From positions 124,001-188,000 of the forward strand of contig JAAROD010000029.1 of assembly GCA_012274445.1 (NCBI GenBank): a stretch of DNA of 64,000 nucleotides, given 5' to 3'. How positions within the stretch are numbered: position 1 is the stretch's first letter; every line of letters starts with the position of its first letter. The stretch comes from Sclerotiophoma versabilis (taxonomy: Eukaryota > Ascomycota > Dothideomycetes > Pleosporales > Didymellaceae). Below the pieces are notes generated by a model. The model had not been told where the DNA came from, did not search any database, and saw nothing but the letters and a program-made list of their open reading frames with translations. This document shows positions 44,001 to 55,369 of the stretch, one piece after another. The position numbers were made by a program, and so were the translations under genes.

Positions 44001-47000
44001 TTACTCTTCGAGGTACGACAGCTTGCGCATCTCGCCGAGCCTGATACGCGCTTGCGAGAGCTGGTTCTCGAGTTGCAGGATCTCGACCTGTCAACTTTGT
44101 TAGCATGTGTTCCCAACCGTGATTCTAAGACGTAACGTACCTGTTGCTCCATCTGCCTGACCTTGAACTCGTGATCGCTCAACTTGGTGTAGTCGACAAC
44201 CTCGCCGTCATCTCTATTCTTCTGAGCGATAATGTCTTGCACCTGCCTGACAAGCGCACGGCAGGCAGCAGTAACGCCCTTCGAGGCGGTCTCAAGTCTG
44301 TCCTGGGTCTTGCTCATGAAGCTAGCCTTGACACGACTAGCAGCCACGAGCTGGGCAGTCGAGGCTGCAACGTCGTTGGATGCGACGATGAGCTGCTCAG
44401 GTGAGTTGCGGCCGGAGATAACACCATCGGCGGTCTCGATGAGCATGTTGGTAGAAGTAGCGACGGCCTTGGCTGCGCTAATCAGACCCTCAGTCCAGCG
44501 GTTGTGTTTCTTGTAGAACTGGGTTTTGGACATGCTACCGCGACCTTCTCGTACAATTTCCTGTTGAGAGGCCGTGGCTGCCTTTATAAGCTGCGCAATG
44601 GCGTTTGTGACTGCGATAGCCGCGTCGAGAATCGAGTCGTGGATCTTGAGCTCGTACGTAGAGTACTGATCGCGAGGCTTGTTCTTTAGCTTCGCAAGAC
44701 GGTCGGTAGCAGCCTGAATAGCATTGGCAGCCTTCGTCAGCTCGTCGTCGACAATTTCGCCAAGATCTCCGTTTGTGTTGAGCTTGCTCTTGGGTGCGAA
44801 GGCGTCCGCGAGCTTAGACAGACTCTGCAGGTTGCGAACAACCTCGGAGCTGTTGTTGATGACAACATCGATCTTCTGCTCAGCGTCCATATCGTACAAT
44901 CGTACCGATTGGACGCTACGGAAAAATCTGATGGTCGAGGTCGCAGAAGCCCGCGCTCCGTTGATGAGCTGGTCAGCCTTGTTCTCGTCTGATGCAAATC
45001 TTGTGAGACCCTTGGTGTTGATGAGAACATCCACGATAGCGCCGGCGAAGCTGTTGACTGCGTTGATCACCTCGGCATGTTTAGCGTTGTGTCCGTCCGC
45101 GATGAAGTTGTTGAAAGCTGTCGAGAACTCCATAGTACTTGTGGATGCGTTCTCGATTTGTGAAAGCACGTATGGACCAGTCGCGTTCTGGTTACCAGCC
45201 TGCATGGAGGAGTCCAATTCATAGAGAGCATCATCCACGCGCTGAACACCACTCTGTAGCACAGAGTCAATGATGTCGTTAATCTTCTGTAGGCTGTCCT
45301 GCAGGATGGTGTCAAGGTGTCCGTCGATAGCATCTTCGGTGACGTTGCCATTCAGCTTGAGCTCGTTCAATTCGAGCAAAGTCTGGTCCATGCCAGCGCG
45401 GAAGATTTCGAGTTCCTCCTCCTTCTCGCGGAGCAGACGTTCCAGATCCGAATCTCCTTCGCGGTGCTTCATCTGCAGCTGGTCGAGCTGGCGTGTCTTA
45501 TTGCGCAAAGCTTCTTCCAGATCGGCGATCTCACGGTTATGCCTCGATAGCATAGCAGACAGTTCCGAGCCCTTGCCTCGCTCAGAGTTGTCGACACGGT
45601 CTAGAGCCTCACGCAATTCGCGTTTGAGCTTCTCCACTTCTTCACGGTGTCCACCAGAGCTACGGTCCTTCTCCATCATCGCGCGGTCGCGCTCGCGAAT
45701 CATGTCGGCCAACTCCAAGTTCTTTGTCTTCAGCTCTCGCTGCAGCTTATCGCGTGCATCGATGGCTTCTTGTGCGGAGTTGGCTTTGAGCTGAACCGCC
45801 TTGAACTTCTGCAGAAGCTGCAAATGCTCGTGGCGCAGCTGGGAGTACAGCTTCGCGAGTGACTCGTATTTTGACCTCCATGTATTCAGTTGCTCTTGTA
45901 GCGCTCGAAGCTGCTCGTCCCGGGAGTTCATCTGCGAACCAAAGTTCTGGTTCATCTGTGCAATCTCACCCTCAAGCGCCTTCATCCTCTGGTCGTATTG
46001 CTGCAACATAAGCTGGTCGCGCTCGTATTGCGCGCGCGCATTAAGGTTCTCTTGCTCGAGTTCCGCAAGGCGGCCCTGAGTCTGCTGCTGGTACTGGTCG
46101 CGCATAAGTTGCTCTTGTGCAAGACGCGCTTGTTCCGCCTGCAGTCTTTGCTGCTCCTCGAAATCTCTCTGCGCCTGCATTTGCTGTTGCTGCTGCTGTC
46201 GCTGTGCGTCTTCCCATTGCTGTTGTAGCCTCCGTTGCTCCTCCTCGTATTGCTCCTGCTGCCTCTTCTGGTCATTTTTCCAAAACTCATTAATTGGCTC
46301 GGGATCAACAGACGGTGCGCGTGGTGCAGGAGTAGGCTCTGCAATCTTCGGTCTTGCGGGAAGGGCGGGCGCTGAATCGTCTTCGGAGAGAAGATTCGGT
46401 GGGTCTTGAGGGAGCTTTGGGACCGTGATCAAGCTTGTCAGGTATCGGAGGTTCGAGCATTCGTAGTAGAACTTGACGAGGCGGTAGTGTTGGGCGTCGT
46501 ATCTGCCTCGGAGAGGAGAGAGTGCCTCATCGTCACCCAGTGCTACGATTGTCAGCCTGCATCCTCGCCCAGTTTAGATGTCAAACTCACTGGTGTGCAT
46601 GGCACGCAGCATGCTGGTAATAAACTTGTAGATACCATAGCTTTCCTGAACTAAAGGAACCAGCGCAGCTATCCTGCACTCGTTGTTGGCGCCGCTTCGG
46701 AAGTGAGAGAAGATGAGCTTCTGAAACGCGTCGATCTGGTCCTGCAACGTCATGAGGTCCGAGATGGTCTCGTAGCCCTCGTTGGGGTCGTTAATGGACT
46801 TCAAGCTGATGTATTCCTCGTACTCGAAAGTGCCTGTCTGCTGTCAATCTGCTGCTCCAGGCCCGGCGCTTACTGATTCGTACCATTGAACTCTGGATGT
46901 TGTCGGTGGAACGCAAGCTTAGCCATCAGGTAGTAGATGTACTCCGAGATGAGTGGCGCATATCCTCGTGCGCCAGCTCCGTCTGTAGAGCCTCGCGACA

Positions 47001-47485
47001 GGCTCTCCAGCCAGCTAGTGTTGGATTGCGCCTCCTTTAACACGATGGGGTGGCCTTCTTGGAGGACCTTGTGAACAGTGATGAGTGCTTTGAATGTCTG
47101 GATCTCGTCGGCGAGGATTGGCTGCCTGCATTGGAATCAGCGATGCTCACGTCGTTCCAATGCGCCTGTGGGGTCGTTCGGAGTCTCCGGGGCGACGTAC
47201 ACTTTCATGCCCTGCCAGAAAGAGGCGGAGCTCTTGTGATCCCATGTGTATACGATACATGCTCGAACATGCTTGCCTGTGCATCACAATGAGCTTCAGT
47301 GGGTTGTCTCGGAGGTTGCGGACGTACGTTTCGGCGAGACCTCCTCGATGCTGGTTGCTTTACGAATGTTGATGGCCAGCTCAGACTCTTGCCTGTGTAA
47401 GAATTCAGTATAGTACGACATGGTGTAGAGCATGTTTGACGGACTTGCCCATATCAACGTTCCTGCTGGATCCGTAGAGCGCCAT
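44001..47485 (-). CDS. SLA2: Endocytic adaptor Sla2/End4 (HIP1R family; ANTH, coiled coil, I/LWEQ)
   Basis: Links clathrin-coated endocytic sites to actin. Seven exons: 47485-47445, 47392-47328, 47276-47201, 47125-46884, 46833-46591, 46542-44141, 44087-44001. Introns are 48-75 bp and the joined frame gives 1051 residues. The ANTH domain (~1-290) reads ELAINIRKATSIEEVSPKRKH, CIVYTWDHKSSASFWQGMK, QPILADEIQTFKALITVHKV and YEEYISLKSINDPNEGYE. A Pro-rich linker is followed by a Gln-rich coiled coil (~350-640). The C-terminal I/LWEQ (THATCH) actin-binding module (~800-1010) contains WTEGLISAAKAVATSTNMLI and ending helix VEILQLENQLSQARIRLGEM. Exon 1 uses GTCCGT as donor, weaker than its neighbours. 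Length equals that of Sla2 orthologues. Confidence 0.95.
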
Positions 47486-48092
47486 CTTGACGGCTGTCGC
47501 TGCCTGTCCACAGCGGTCTCCAGGCAGTCGCGATTACTATGAGAGGGAAGGAACGAAGGTGGCAGTCAGACGGGCAGGCACGGGGCAAAGGGCCTGCGCT
47601 GCGCGTATGTGTAGGGAGAATTGGTGGGAGGGGTGAGTTTGGGCGCTCGAGCATGAGCTTCGAATCCCTGGATACGCGACCGCCTGGAGGTTGGTGCCCA
47701 TGCCCCATACTGCCAAGCAAATGGCCAAAGCATTGCGTCAGCCCTGAGCCACACTGCACTACCGCTCGGCGTCCACAATTTCCCCCAAACTGCTGCCTTG
47801 CCGTTATACAACGCATACGCGCGGCTGCATGCGCAATCGGCTTCTTTGTGAGTTGGCAGCTCTAATGGAGGGAGAGAAGCGCATATGGGGAAGACGGGAG
47901 CTTCGAACCCTGGCTGCATTACACCGATCAGCACTGCACGCTGCAGGACAACGCATTCGATCATCTGGAACTATATGTCATTCTACAGGCCGTTGCTGAT
48001 GTGCAGCCCTGGGTATAAACGCCTTGCCAGCGCCACGCGATGCTAAGATAAAAAGTGAAGCTTTTCAATGATGGAGACACCCATGCACCTGC
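47486..48092. other. Intergenic, SLA2 promoter and SLU7 3' flank
   Basis: 607 bp. ORFs here run across both strands without protein character. Two near-identical words (AGCTTCGAATCCCTGG and AGCTTCGAACCCTGGC, near 47659 and 47892) form a short direct repeat. Confidence 0.45.
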
Positions 48093-49529
48093 TCAGACTG
48101 CATCGGTCTTGTTTCCCTTCAGGTATGCAGCCATGGGATCTGCTGCCATTGTGCGCTTCCGCCTGTACTCCTCCATCTCTTCCTCGTTTACGTCGTTGGT
48201 CATCTCGGCTATGGTTCGCTTGCGACTGGCCGGGTCTTGCTTCGCCTTCTGATCCCTTTCTGGGGCATTAGGCACGTGCTCCTCGAGAGCTTCCTCCTCT
48301 TTCCATGCAATCGATCTAGGCACCTCCTCAAGGTCAGCGCCTGTCCGCATCGCTTCTGCTTTCGCGAAAGCCTCTCTGCCGGCCTCGCCAGTACAGTAAG
48401 AGTTCTTGACCGTGGAGTGACAACATGCAAACCCCCATTGGAAGTTTGCCCACCAACTGCCCCAGACCGATGTGTGATTTCCGGGGAAGATGTCCTCGGC
48501 GTATTTGGACTTGACCTTGATCTTTGGAGCGCCCTTGATGCCACCTCGCTCGTCGTACTCAACATAACGTTCATTCTCCGTGACGGCGATCTTGCGTACC
48601 GACTCATCGGTGAACTTCTCTTGCGTGCCATACTTCTCAGCAAGTGCTTTAGCCTTAGCCTTCTTTCTTTCTTCCTCCTCTTGGAGCTGCTTCTTCCGCA
48701 TGACTTCACCTGACGTTGGGTTCGCCTGGAGATGCAGTTTGTTCTTGTCCCCGCGCTCTTGTGTCTCCCAGGCATAACGCTGCGCTCTTTCAAACTCTGC
48801 AGCGTCACCAGAGGCACGCATGAAGCCATCTTCTGCAACCAGTTGTGCTGCTTTGTCCGAAACTGCACCGCTATCCACCATTGATCGGGTCTTAGGATCG
48901 TACTTAGCAGAGTCCAGATCGAGATTCAGCAAGTACTTTGCGGTATCTTCTCGTAACCGCAAGTTCCTCGTGGATGTTGCCTGCTTCCTGCCCATGTCTG
49001 TTTCGGCGTCGTACTTGTCGCCATCGTCGTCCTCATCTTCAGACTTGTCGCCTTCCGCAGTCTTCTTTGCCTTCTTGCGCAACTCTTCCATCTCGTTGTA
49101 CTCTTCAATGACCTGCGTGAAGTCTGATGCGTCGTACCCATTCCATCGGTCTCGCTTAGCATCCCAGCTTTGTTGTACGTCTTGAATGACTTCGTCCGCT
49201 TCGATGCGCTTGCCTGTGAATTTGGCGCCTGCCTTGCGTGGTCTACTAAGACAATCCTTCTTCTTGTGGGTCATCGCTCCGCAGTTTTCGCAGGCGCCTT
49301 TGCGATACTTGGTCGCCGCCGGGCCAAGTTTTCTTCCGCGGTCATACCACGTCGAGTCTTGCTCCTGCTTCTGCAGACGCTGGTGCTCGAGGTAATCGTC
49401 GCCATTGTCGTTGCCGTTCTCGTCGATTGCGTAGAATGGCTTCTTCGAGATGAAGGAAGGAATGTATTCGTTGCGCTCCTTCGCCGCAGCGGAGATGTCC
49501 GGCTTCCTCGGTTCGCCTACGGGTGGCAT
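48093..49529 (-). CDS. SLU7: Pre-mRNA splicing factor Slu7
   Basis: Second-step spliceosome factor that governs 3' splice-site choice. Single exon, 478 residues. It opens with KPDISAAAKERNEYIPSFISKKPFY, typical of Slu7, then the CCHC zinc knuckle CENCGAMTHKKKDC (Cys80, Cys83, His88, Cys93), CLSRPRKAGAKFTGK, WDAKRDRWNGYD, NLRLREDTAKYLLNLD and the WGSWWANFQWGFACCHSTVKNSYCTG block. These are collinear with metazoan and fungal Slu7. The C-terminal tail is Lys/Glu-rich and ends in DPMAAYLKGN. Divergent from REV3 with 315 bp between starts. Confidence 0.96.
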   Translation of the reverse strand: MPPVGEPRKPDISAAAKERNEYIPSFISKKPFYAIDENGNDNGDDYLEHQRLQKQEQDSTWYDRGRKLGPAATKYRKGACENCGAMTHKKKDCLSRPRKAGAKFTGKRIEADEVIQDVQQSWDAKRDRWNGYDASDFTQVIEEYNEMEELRKKAKKTAEGDKSEDEDDDGDKYDAETDMGRKQATSTRNLRLREDTAKYLLNLDLDSAKYDPKTRSMVDSGAVSDKAAQLVAEDGFMRASGDAAEFERAQRYAWETQERGDKNKLHLQANPTSGEVMRKKQLQEEEERKKAKAKALAEKYGTQEKFTDESVRKIAVTENERYVEYDERGGIKGAPKIKVKSKYAEDIFPGNHTSVWGSWWANFQWGFACCHSTVKNSYCTGEAGREAFAKAEAMRTGADLEEVPRSIAWKEEEALEEHVPNAPERDQKAKQDPASRKRTIAEMTNDVNEEEMEEYRRKRTMAADPMAAYLKGNKTDAV

Positions 49530-49844
49530 ATTGGCTGTTGCAGCTTTGTTGTGTGGTGAAGCTGAGTGAAAGCCCCACGCGCGGTTGCGGTTGCGGTTGT
49601 CCAGCGAGGATGCGGCAAAGAGTGGAGAAACATCTGGTAGGGCTGCAGCACTAGTGCGTCACATGGTAGCGCGTGGCAATCGACGCGTCTTTTGTTGATC
49701 AGCGTCGCGCTTACACCAACCCTTGCTTCATTCTTGCAATCGCCCAGAACGTGCAAGAGATTATGCAGGTTGCGTTTGAAGACTAACCGCGAACATGATT
49801 CCGCATTTCTGTTCGGAGACGACCGCCTACAAACCAGTGTCGTC
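49530..49844. promoter_or_regulatory. Divergent SLU7/REV3 promoter
   Basis: 315 bp shared by two start codons, with an ACGCGT site almost exactly in the middle. Confidence 0.6.
49683..49688. promoter_or_regulatory. MCB-like ACGCGT element between SLU7 and REV3
   Basis: ACGCGT, 156 bp upstream of the REV3 ATG and 153 bp upstream of the SLU7 ATG. In yeasts this is the MBF site used by DNA synthesis and repair genes. Functional role inferred. Confidence 0.4.
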
Positions 49845-52800
49845 ATGGATACCTTCCGCTTCCGCCTGAACTGTATCGACAATTATCAGGCGACACCGAC
49901 AGACCTAGATCCAGCTTTGAGACGAGGCACCGGTCCTTCACAGAAGTCGCGTGAACTATCACCTCAAGTTCCTGTCATACGAGCATTTGGCGCCACTGAG
50001 ACCGGTCAGAAGGTATGCGCGCATATACATGGAGCGCTGCCATACTTGTATCTTGACTACACGGGTACCCTTGACAGACATGTTGGTAAGGTCATCATAC
50101 AGCTCAGCTGGGTCAATACTGATACTGCGCAGTCACTGCCTACATTCGATCCCTTCGAGCCTCGATTGACCACGCTCTCGCCTTAACGTATCGCCGCAAT
50201 CCGTACGACGGAAAATCAATCTATGTGGGCCATATCTCGCTGGTCAAGGGAGTACCCTTCTTTGGATACAATGTTGGCTACAAGGTCTTTCTGAAGGTCT
50301 ACATGCTCAATCCTATGCACATGACTCGGTTCGCCGATCTGCTGCACCAAGGAGCTATATTGAACCGTGCCTTCCAGCCTTACGAAAGCCACCTGCAATA
50401 TCTGCTGCAATGGATGTGTGACTACAACTTATTTGGATGCGAATACATAAATTGCGCGAAGGTGCAATTCCGCGGCCCTGTGCCGGACAGTGACGAGGTA
50501 GACACCAAAACGCACAAGTGGCACCATGCGTCCATCCCGGAAGAGTTCATCGCAGAAGACGACCAGTATCCTCGCCAGAGCCATTGCACACTTGAAGTCG
50601 ATATCTGCGTACAAGACATCTTGAATCGGCATGAGCTTCAGTATCGACCCATTCACCATGACTTCCTGGAGCGCTCGAGCCAGATGCCCGGAAACCCAGA
50701 CGACAAGTATGTGCCGTCAATGGCTGGTCTCTGGAGAGACGAGACGCGTCGTCGAAAGCGGCAGATGGGGCTCAGCGACACGGCAAGCAGCCCGTTTCCA
50801 GCCGAGGTAATGGTGTCTATGTCTGCAGATCCACGGAATACAGACAAGGGCGGCTGGATACACGAAGAAGAGTATCGAGAGCTTTTGGCGAACTTGATTG
50901 AAGAAGAGAAGAATCACGGTGACAACGTCCGCTTTGGCACCTTTATAAATGATATCCCTGGTCTTGAGACGATCAAGACTACTGTGGAAAGCGTCGAAGA
51001 CCTATATCCGGAAAACCTCTGGAGTCAACAGATAGAAGACCACAGGCAGGAGCAAGAGCAAGAGCAAGAGCCAGAACTAGCGGACATCGAAGTCAAGAGT
51101 ACAATGGCATTAGTCAATGCGCTACCTGGAGACGATCCGCCGTCTCACAATATTGAGCAACTTCCTGATCTCGTCGTGAAGGCTGCTGAGGCGGGCGGAG
51201 CGGGACTGGACGGCATGTCAGACACTGAAGAGCAGCAGTCGCTTGATCCTTTGACCGTATCCCTTATGCGGCAACCAGGCGACGGAGAGGCCTCTGACGA
51301 TCTATCTGACGAAGGCATCGATCTTGTCGACCCCAGTGATACAGGCAGTATCGGTGACCCTAATAGTCCATCTTCTGTGCGCAAGAGGAATCTCGAACCA
51401 GAGCTCGAGTCTCCGCAGAAGCGCCAACGCATCTTGAACTCTTCCCCACTGACGGCGAAGAAAGTGTCGTTCCGTGAAAGAATTGAGAGCCGTATGGTAA
51501 CAAGCACACCACAAAGAGACACGGGCAATGAACCTCGACTTAGTCAATCATTTCAAGCTAGCATCAAAGCTCAAGGGCTTGGACGGCCCACTACCATGTC
51601 TTTCCCAGTTGTAAAGAATTCGAACGATCCTGGAACGAAGTTACGACTCAGCCAGACGGGATATTCAAACTCACAAGAATTGCCGAAGACCCCTGGGTCT
51701 AAACATATTAAGGCGGGAGGGGTACTCATGACTCCTGTGACACCATGGACTCACCAGAAGACTTCACCCTTGAGACCAGGCAGTAGTGGGCCCAAAGCAG
51801 CCGAAGAGGCATCTTCATTAACCGAGCACCTGGCAGATTCTTTCCCGCATCAAAGCAACACGGTATACTTCAGCACTCTGCCTCCTTCCTTAGATGAGGT
51901 TAACGAAACCATGATGCATGCTGGTTTACCACCTGTCGTCTTTCAAGATGCCTACTACAGCAATGAGAAGGACGTGCCGGATCGACCTCGTGAATACGCT
52001 GGGCGTGAATTCAAGTTGCAGAGTACTACACTACCTTATCTGCCTCCATTCGACCCAACTGGCAAACATCCAGCCAACTTTGGACAACAGAAGCCAGTCT
52101 TAATCGACAAGAAGAACTTGCAGGAAGAAAGCAGAATCAGGTCTCAACGCTGCAGTTTGCGAAACTGGGAAATCGCGACACCGCCTCCATCGTTTCAGGA
52201 AGTTGGGGAATGGTTGGAACAGGAGTCGATGAGAAAGCCACCCTCAAAACCGCAACCCAAAGGCAGAACCCCCAAAACGCCTAAGCTACGAAAAGTTAAA
52301 TTTATGAATCACATCTCACAGATCGAAGGACCCACGCAGAAGAACAAGCACGATTTCAAGTTTCCGCAAAAACAGAAATCAACTAGCGTCAAGCACGAGA
52401 CCCAATACATGAGCATCATGAGCCTGGAGGTGCACGTCAATTCGCGAGGCGATCTCTCACCAGACCCTGCTGAAGACGAAATCCAGTGCATCTTCTGGAC
52501 GATCGAAGGCGAGGAAAGTGTGACAAAAAGTCGGCCTCGTGTGGGAGTGCTTTGCCTCTCAGACGAGAATGGAATTGCTGAGCGTATAGCCAAGCAGTTA
52601 TCGGTTGAGGTTGAATACGAAGAGGACGAACTGGACCTCATCAATCGTAGCGTAGACATCGTTCGACAATTCGATCCTGACATCCTTACTGGCTACGAGG
52701 TACACAATAGCTCTTGGGGCTATCTCATTGAAAGGGCGAGGATGAAGTTCGAATATAACCTATGCGACGAGATTAGCAGAATGAAATCGCAGTCTCATGG

Positions 52801-55063
52801 CAGGTTTGGTAAGGATGCAGACATATGGGGCTTTACACATACTTCAACCATTCGTGTTACAGGGCGCCATATGATCAATATCTGGAGAGCTATGCGAGGA
52901 GAGTTGAACCTGCTCCAGTACACCATGGAGAACGTCGTCTTCCACCTTCTACACAAGCGTATACCTCACTATACTCATTCGGACCTCACCAGCTGGTACC
53001 TCAGCACCAAGCCGCGCGATTTGTCGAAAGTACTGAACCACTTCCTGACTCGCATTCAGCTCAATCTCGACATTTTACGGGCAAATGAAATTGTGCCACG
53101 CACGAGCGAACAGGCGCGTCTACTGGGTGTTGATTTCTTTTCGGTCATCTCCCGAGGATCGCAGTTCAAAGTCGAGTCCACTATGTTCCGCATCGCCAAA
53201 CCCGAGAATTTTGTCCTGATCTCCCCGAGTCGTAAACAGGTCGGACAGCAGAACGCTCTCGAGTGTCTGCCTCTTGTCATGGAGCCACAGAGTGCCTTCT
53301 ACTCTAGCCCTGTACTGGTGCTGGACTTCCAGTCGTTGTACCCAAGTGTCATGATTGCGTACAACTTGTGCTATTCTACGTGCTTGGGACGCATCACGAG
53401 TTGGCGAGGTCAGAACAAGATGGGCTTCATGGACTTCAAGCGCGAGCCTCGACTGCTGGAGCTGGTGAAAGATCACATCAACATCGCGCCGAACGGGATG
53501 ATGTATGTCAAACCAGAGATGCGAAAGTCATTGTTGGCGAAGATGCTGGGTGAAATCCTGGAAACAAGAGTGATGGTCAAGAGTGGAATGAAGCAGGACA
53601 AGGACGACAAAACATTGCAGCAGCTCCTCAATAATAGACAGCTAGCCCTGAAGCTGCTCGCCAATGTCACATATGGTTACACATCTGCCTCTTTTTCAGG
53701 TCGCATGCCTTGTTCCGAGATCGCGGACAGCATCGTCCAAACCGGTCGCGAGACGCTCGAAAAGGCCATCGCTCTTATCCACGCAACCGAGAAATGGGGC
53801 GCTGAAGTCGTCTACGGAGACACCGACTCGCTCTTCATCCACCTCAAGGGTCGTACCCGCGATCAGGCATTCACGATAGGCGAGGAAATTGCCAAAGCTA
53901 TCACAGACACAAACCCGCGGCCCATAAAACTCAAGTTCGAGAAAGTATACCACCCATGTGTTTTGCTCGCCAAAAAGCGCTATGTCGGCTTCAAGTACGA
54001 GCATAGAAACCAAACCGAGCCCGAATTCGACGCGAAAGGCATCGAAACCGTACGTCGCGACGGCACACCGGCAGAGCAGAAAATCGAGGAGCGTGCACTC
54101 AAGATGCTGTTTCGCACCGCGGACCTCAGTCAAGTGAAATCTTACTTCCAGGAACAATGTACCAAGATTATGCAAGGCCGCATCTCAATCCAAGACTTCC
54201 TGTTCGCCAAAGAAGTCAAACTGGGCACCTATTCCGACCGTGGGCCTCCACCGCCCGGCGCCCTGATCGCTACGAAACGCATGCTGGCCGACCCGCGCGC
54301 AGAACCGCAGTACGGCGAGCGCATCCCATACGTTGTCATAACTGGTGCGCCAGGCGCACGCCTCATCGATCGATGCGTAGCGCCCGAGACACTCTTAGCA
54401 AACGACCACCTCGAGCTCGACGCCGAGTACTACATCTCCAAGAATTTGATTCCGCCGCTGGAGCGCATTTTCAACCTCGTCGGCGCAAATGTTCGACAGT
54501 GGTACGACGAGATGCCCAAGGTGCAGCGCACACGCCCCATCAGCGTCCCTCTGCGCCCGGAAGCCAATCCAAGTATCGCCGGCGGCCAAACCAGTCTCAA
54601 GAAGACGCTTGAGAGCTACATGAAATCGTCGTCCTGCCTCGTCTGTCGCGCCAAACTCCCGCCTCCGCCGACATATTTGCCTGGTATCGAGCCGGATGCG
54701 TTCGCTGTACTTCCACTATGCGCAAACTGTCTGAGAAGGCCGGCGCGCGCACTGCTCAGCCTGAAAGAGAGGATTTGGAAATCAGAAGTCAGAGTCAAGG
54801 GGGTCGATATGGTTTGTCGGAGTTGTTCGGGACTGGCGTGGGGCGAAGAGATCAAGTGTGATAGCAGAGATTGTCCTGTGTTTTACACAAGGATTAGGGA
54901 AAAGAGTCATTTAGCTAACTTAATGGAGGGGGTGGGAAGGGTGGTCGACGGCCTTGGGGAATGCATTCCTGAGGAGTATGATGACAAGGAGGAAAGGAGA
55001 GGGGGGAGAGAGGAAGGGGAATTACGGAAGAGTCGGCGGAATAGCGAGGAATTGGCGTGGTAG
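49845..55063 (+). CDS. REV3: DNA polymerase zeta catalytic subunit Rev3
   Basis: B-family polymerase for translesion synthesis, extending past lesions with Rev7. Exon 1 49845-50085, intron 47 bp, exon 2 50133-55063; 1723 residues. The N-terminal region reads FRFRLNCIDNYQ, VPVIRAFGATETGQKVCAHIH and TYRRNPYDGKSIYVGHISLVKGVPFFG. A long disordered segment (~300-800) follows. The exonuclease-like region is next, then polymerase motifs DFQSLYPSVMIAYNLCYSTCLGR (~1143), LANVTYGYTSASFSGRMPC and VYGDTDSLFIHL (~1308). The C-terminal cysteine modules are CLVC...CANC (CysA, ~1581) and CRSC...CDSRDC (CysB, ~1640, the Fe-S site that recruits accessory subunits), then a charged tail. Catalytic Asp residues are present. 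Length is typical for fungi. Confidence 0.97.
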
Positions 55064-55369
55064 TTTGCCTGTCTGAGCCAGGAGAGGCCAAGAGAGGCAT
55101 AAGGCAATTCTTAAATTCAAGACTTTATTAAACGCAACCGGTGTCCGCAAAACCCTTAGGTACATCGGCATTTGGCAACGTGCCGATAGAATATCTGGTC
55201 ACAGCATGACATCCGAGTCATACGCAAAATAGATTGGACATTTGCGTTCACGCTCAACATAGCCATATGTAACCTAGCTACGTCTCCTGTCTCCGTGTAC
55301 CCTCAAGTAGCGCTTTCTCTCTTTAGAATAAAAGGTCAGATCAACAGATCGTCATCCTATTTAATTTGC
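55064..55369. other. Convergent spacer
   Basis: 306 bp between the REV3 stop and the end of the damaged HeLo-like gene. No feature seen. Confidence 0.4.

Noticed and set aside
47885..47910. T-loop-like GGGTTCGAA suggesting a tRNA
   Set aside because: The flanking bases do not form a T stem and no A box, anticodon arm or acceptor pairing is present.
50225..55063. REV3 as a single ORF from 50225
   Set aside because: The first codon is not ATG; joining exon 1 across the 47-bp intron restores the conserved Rev3 N-terminus.
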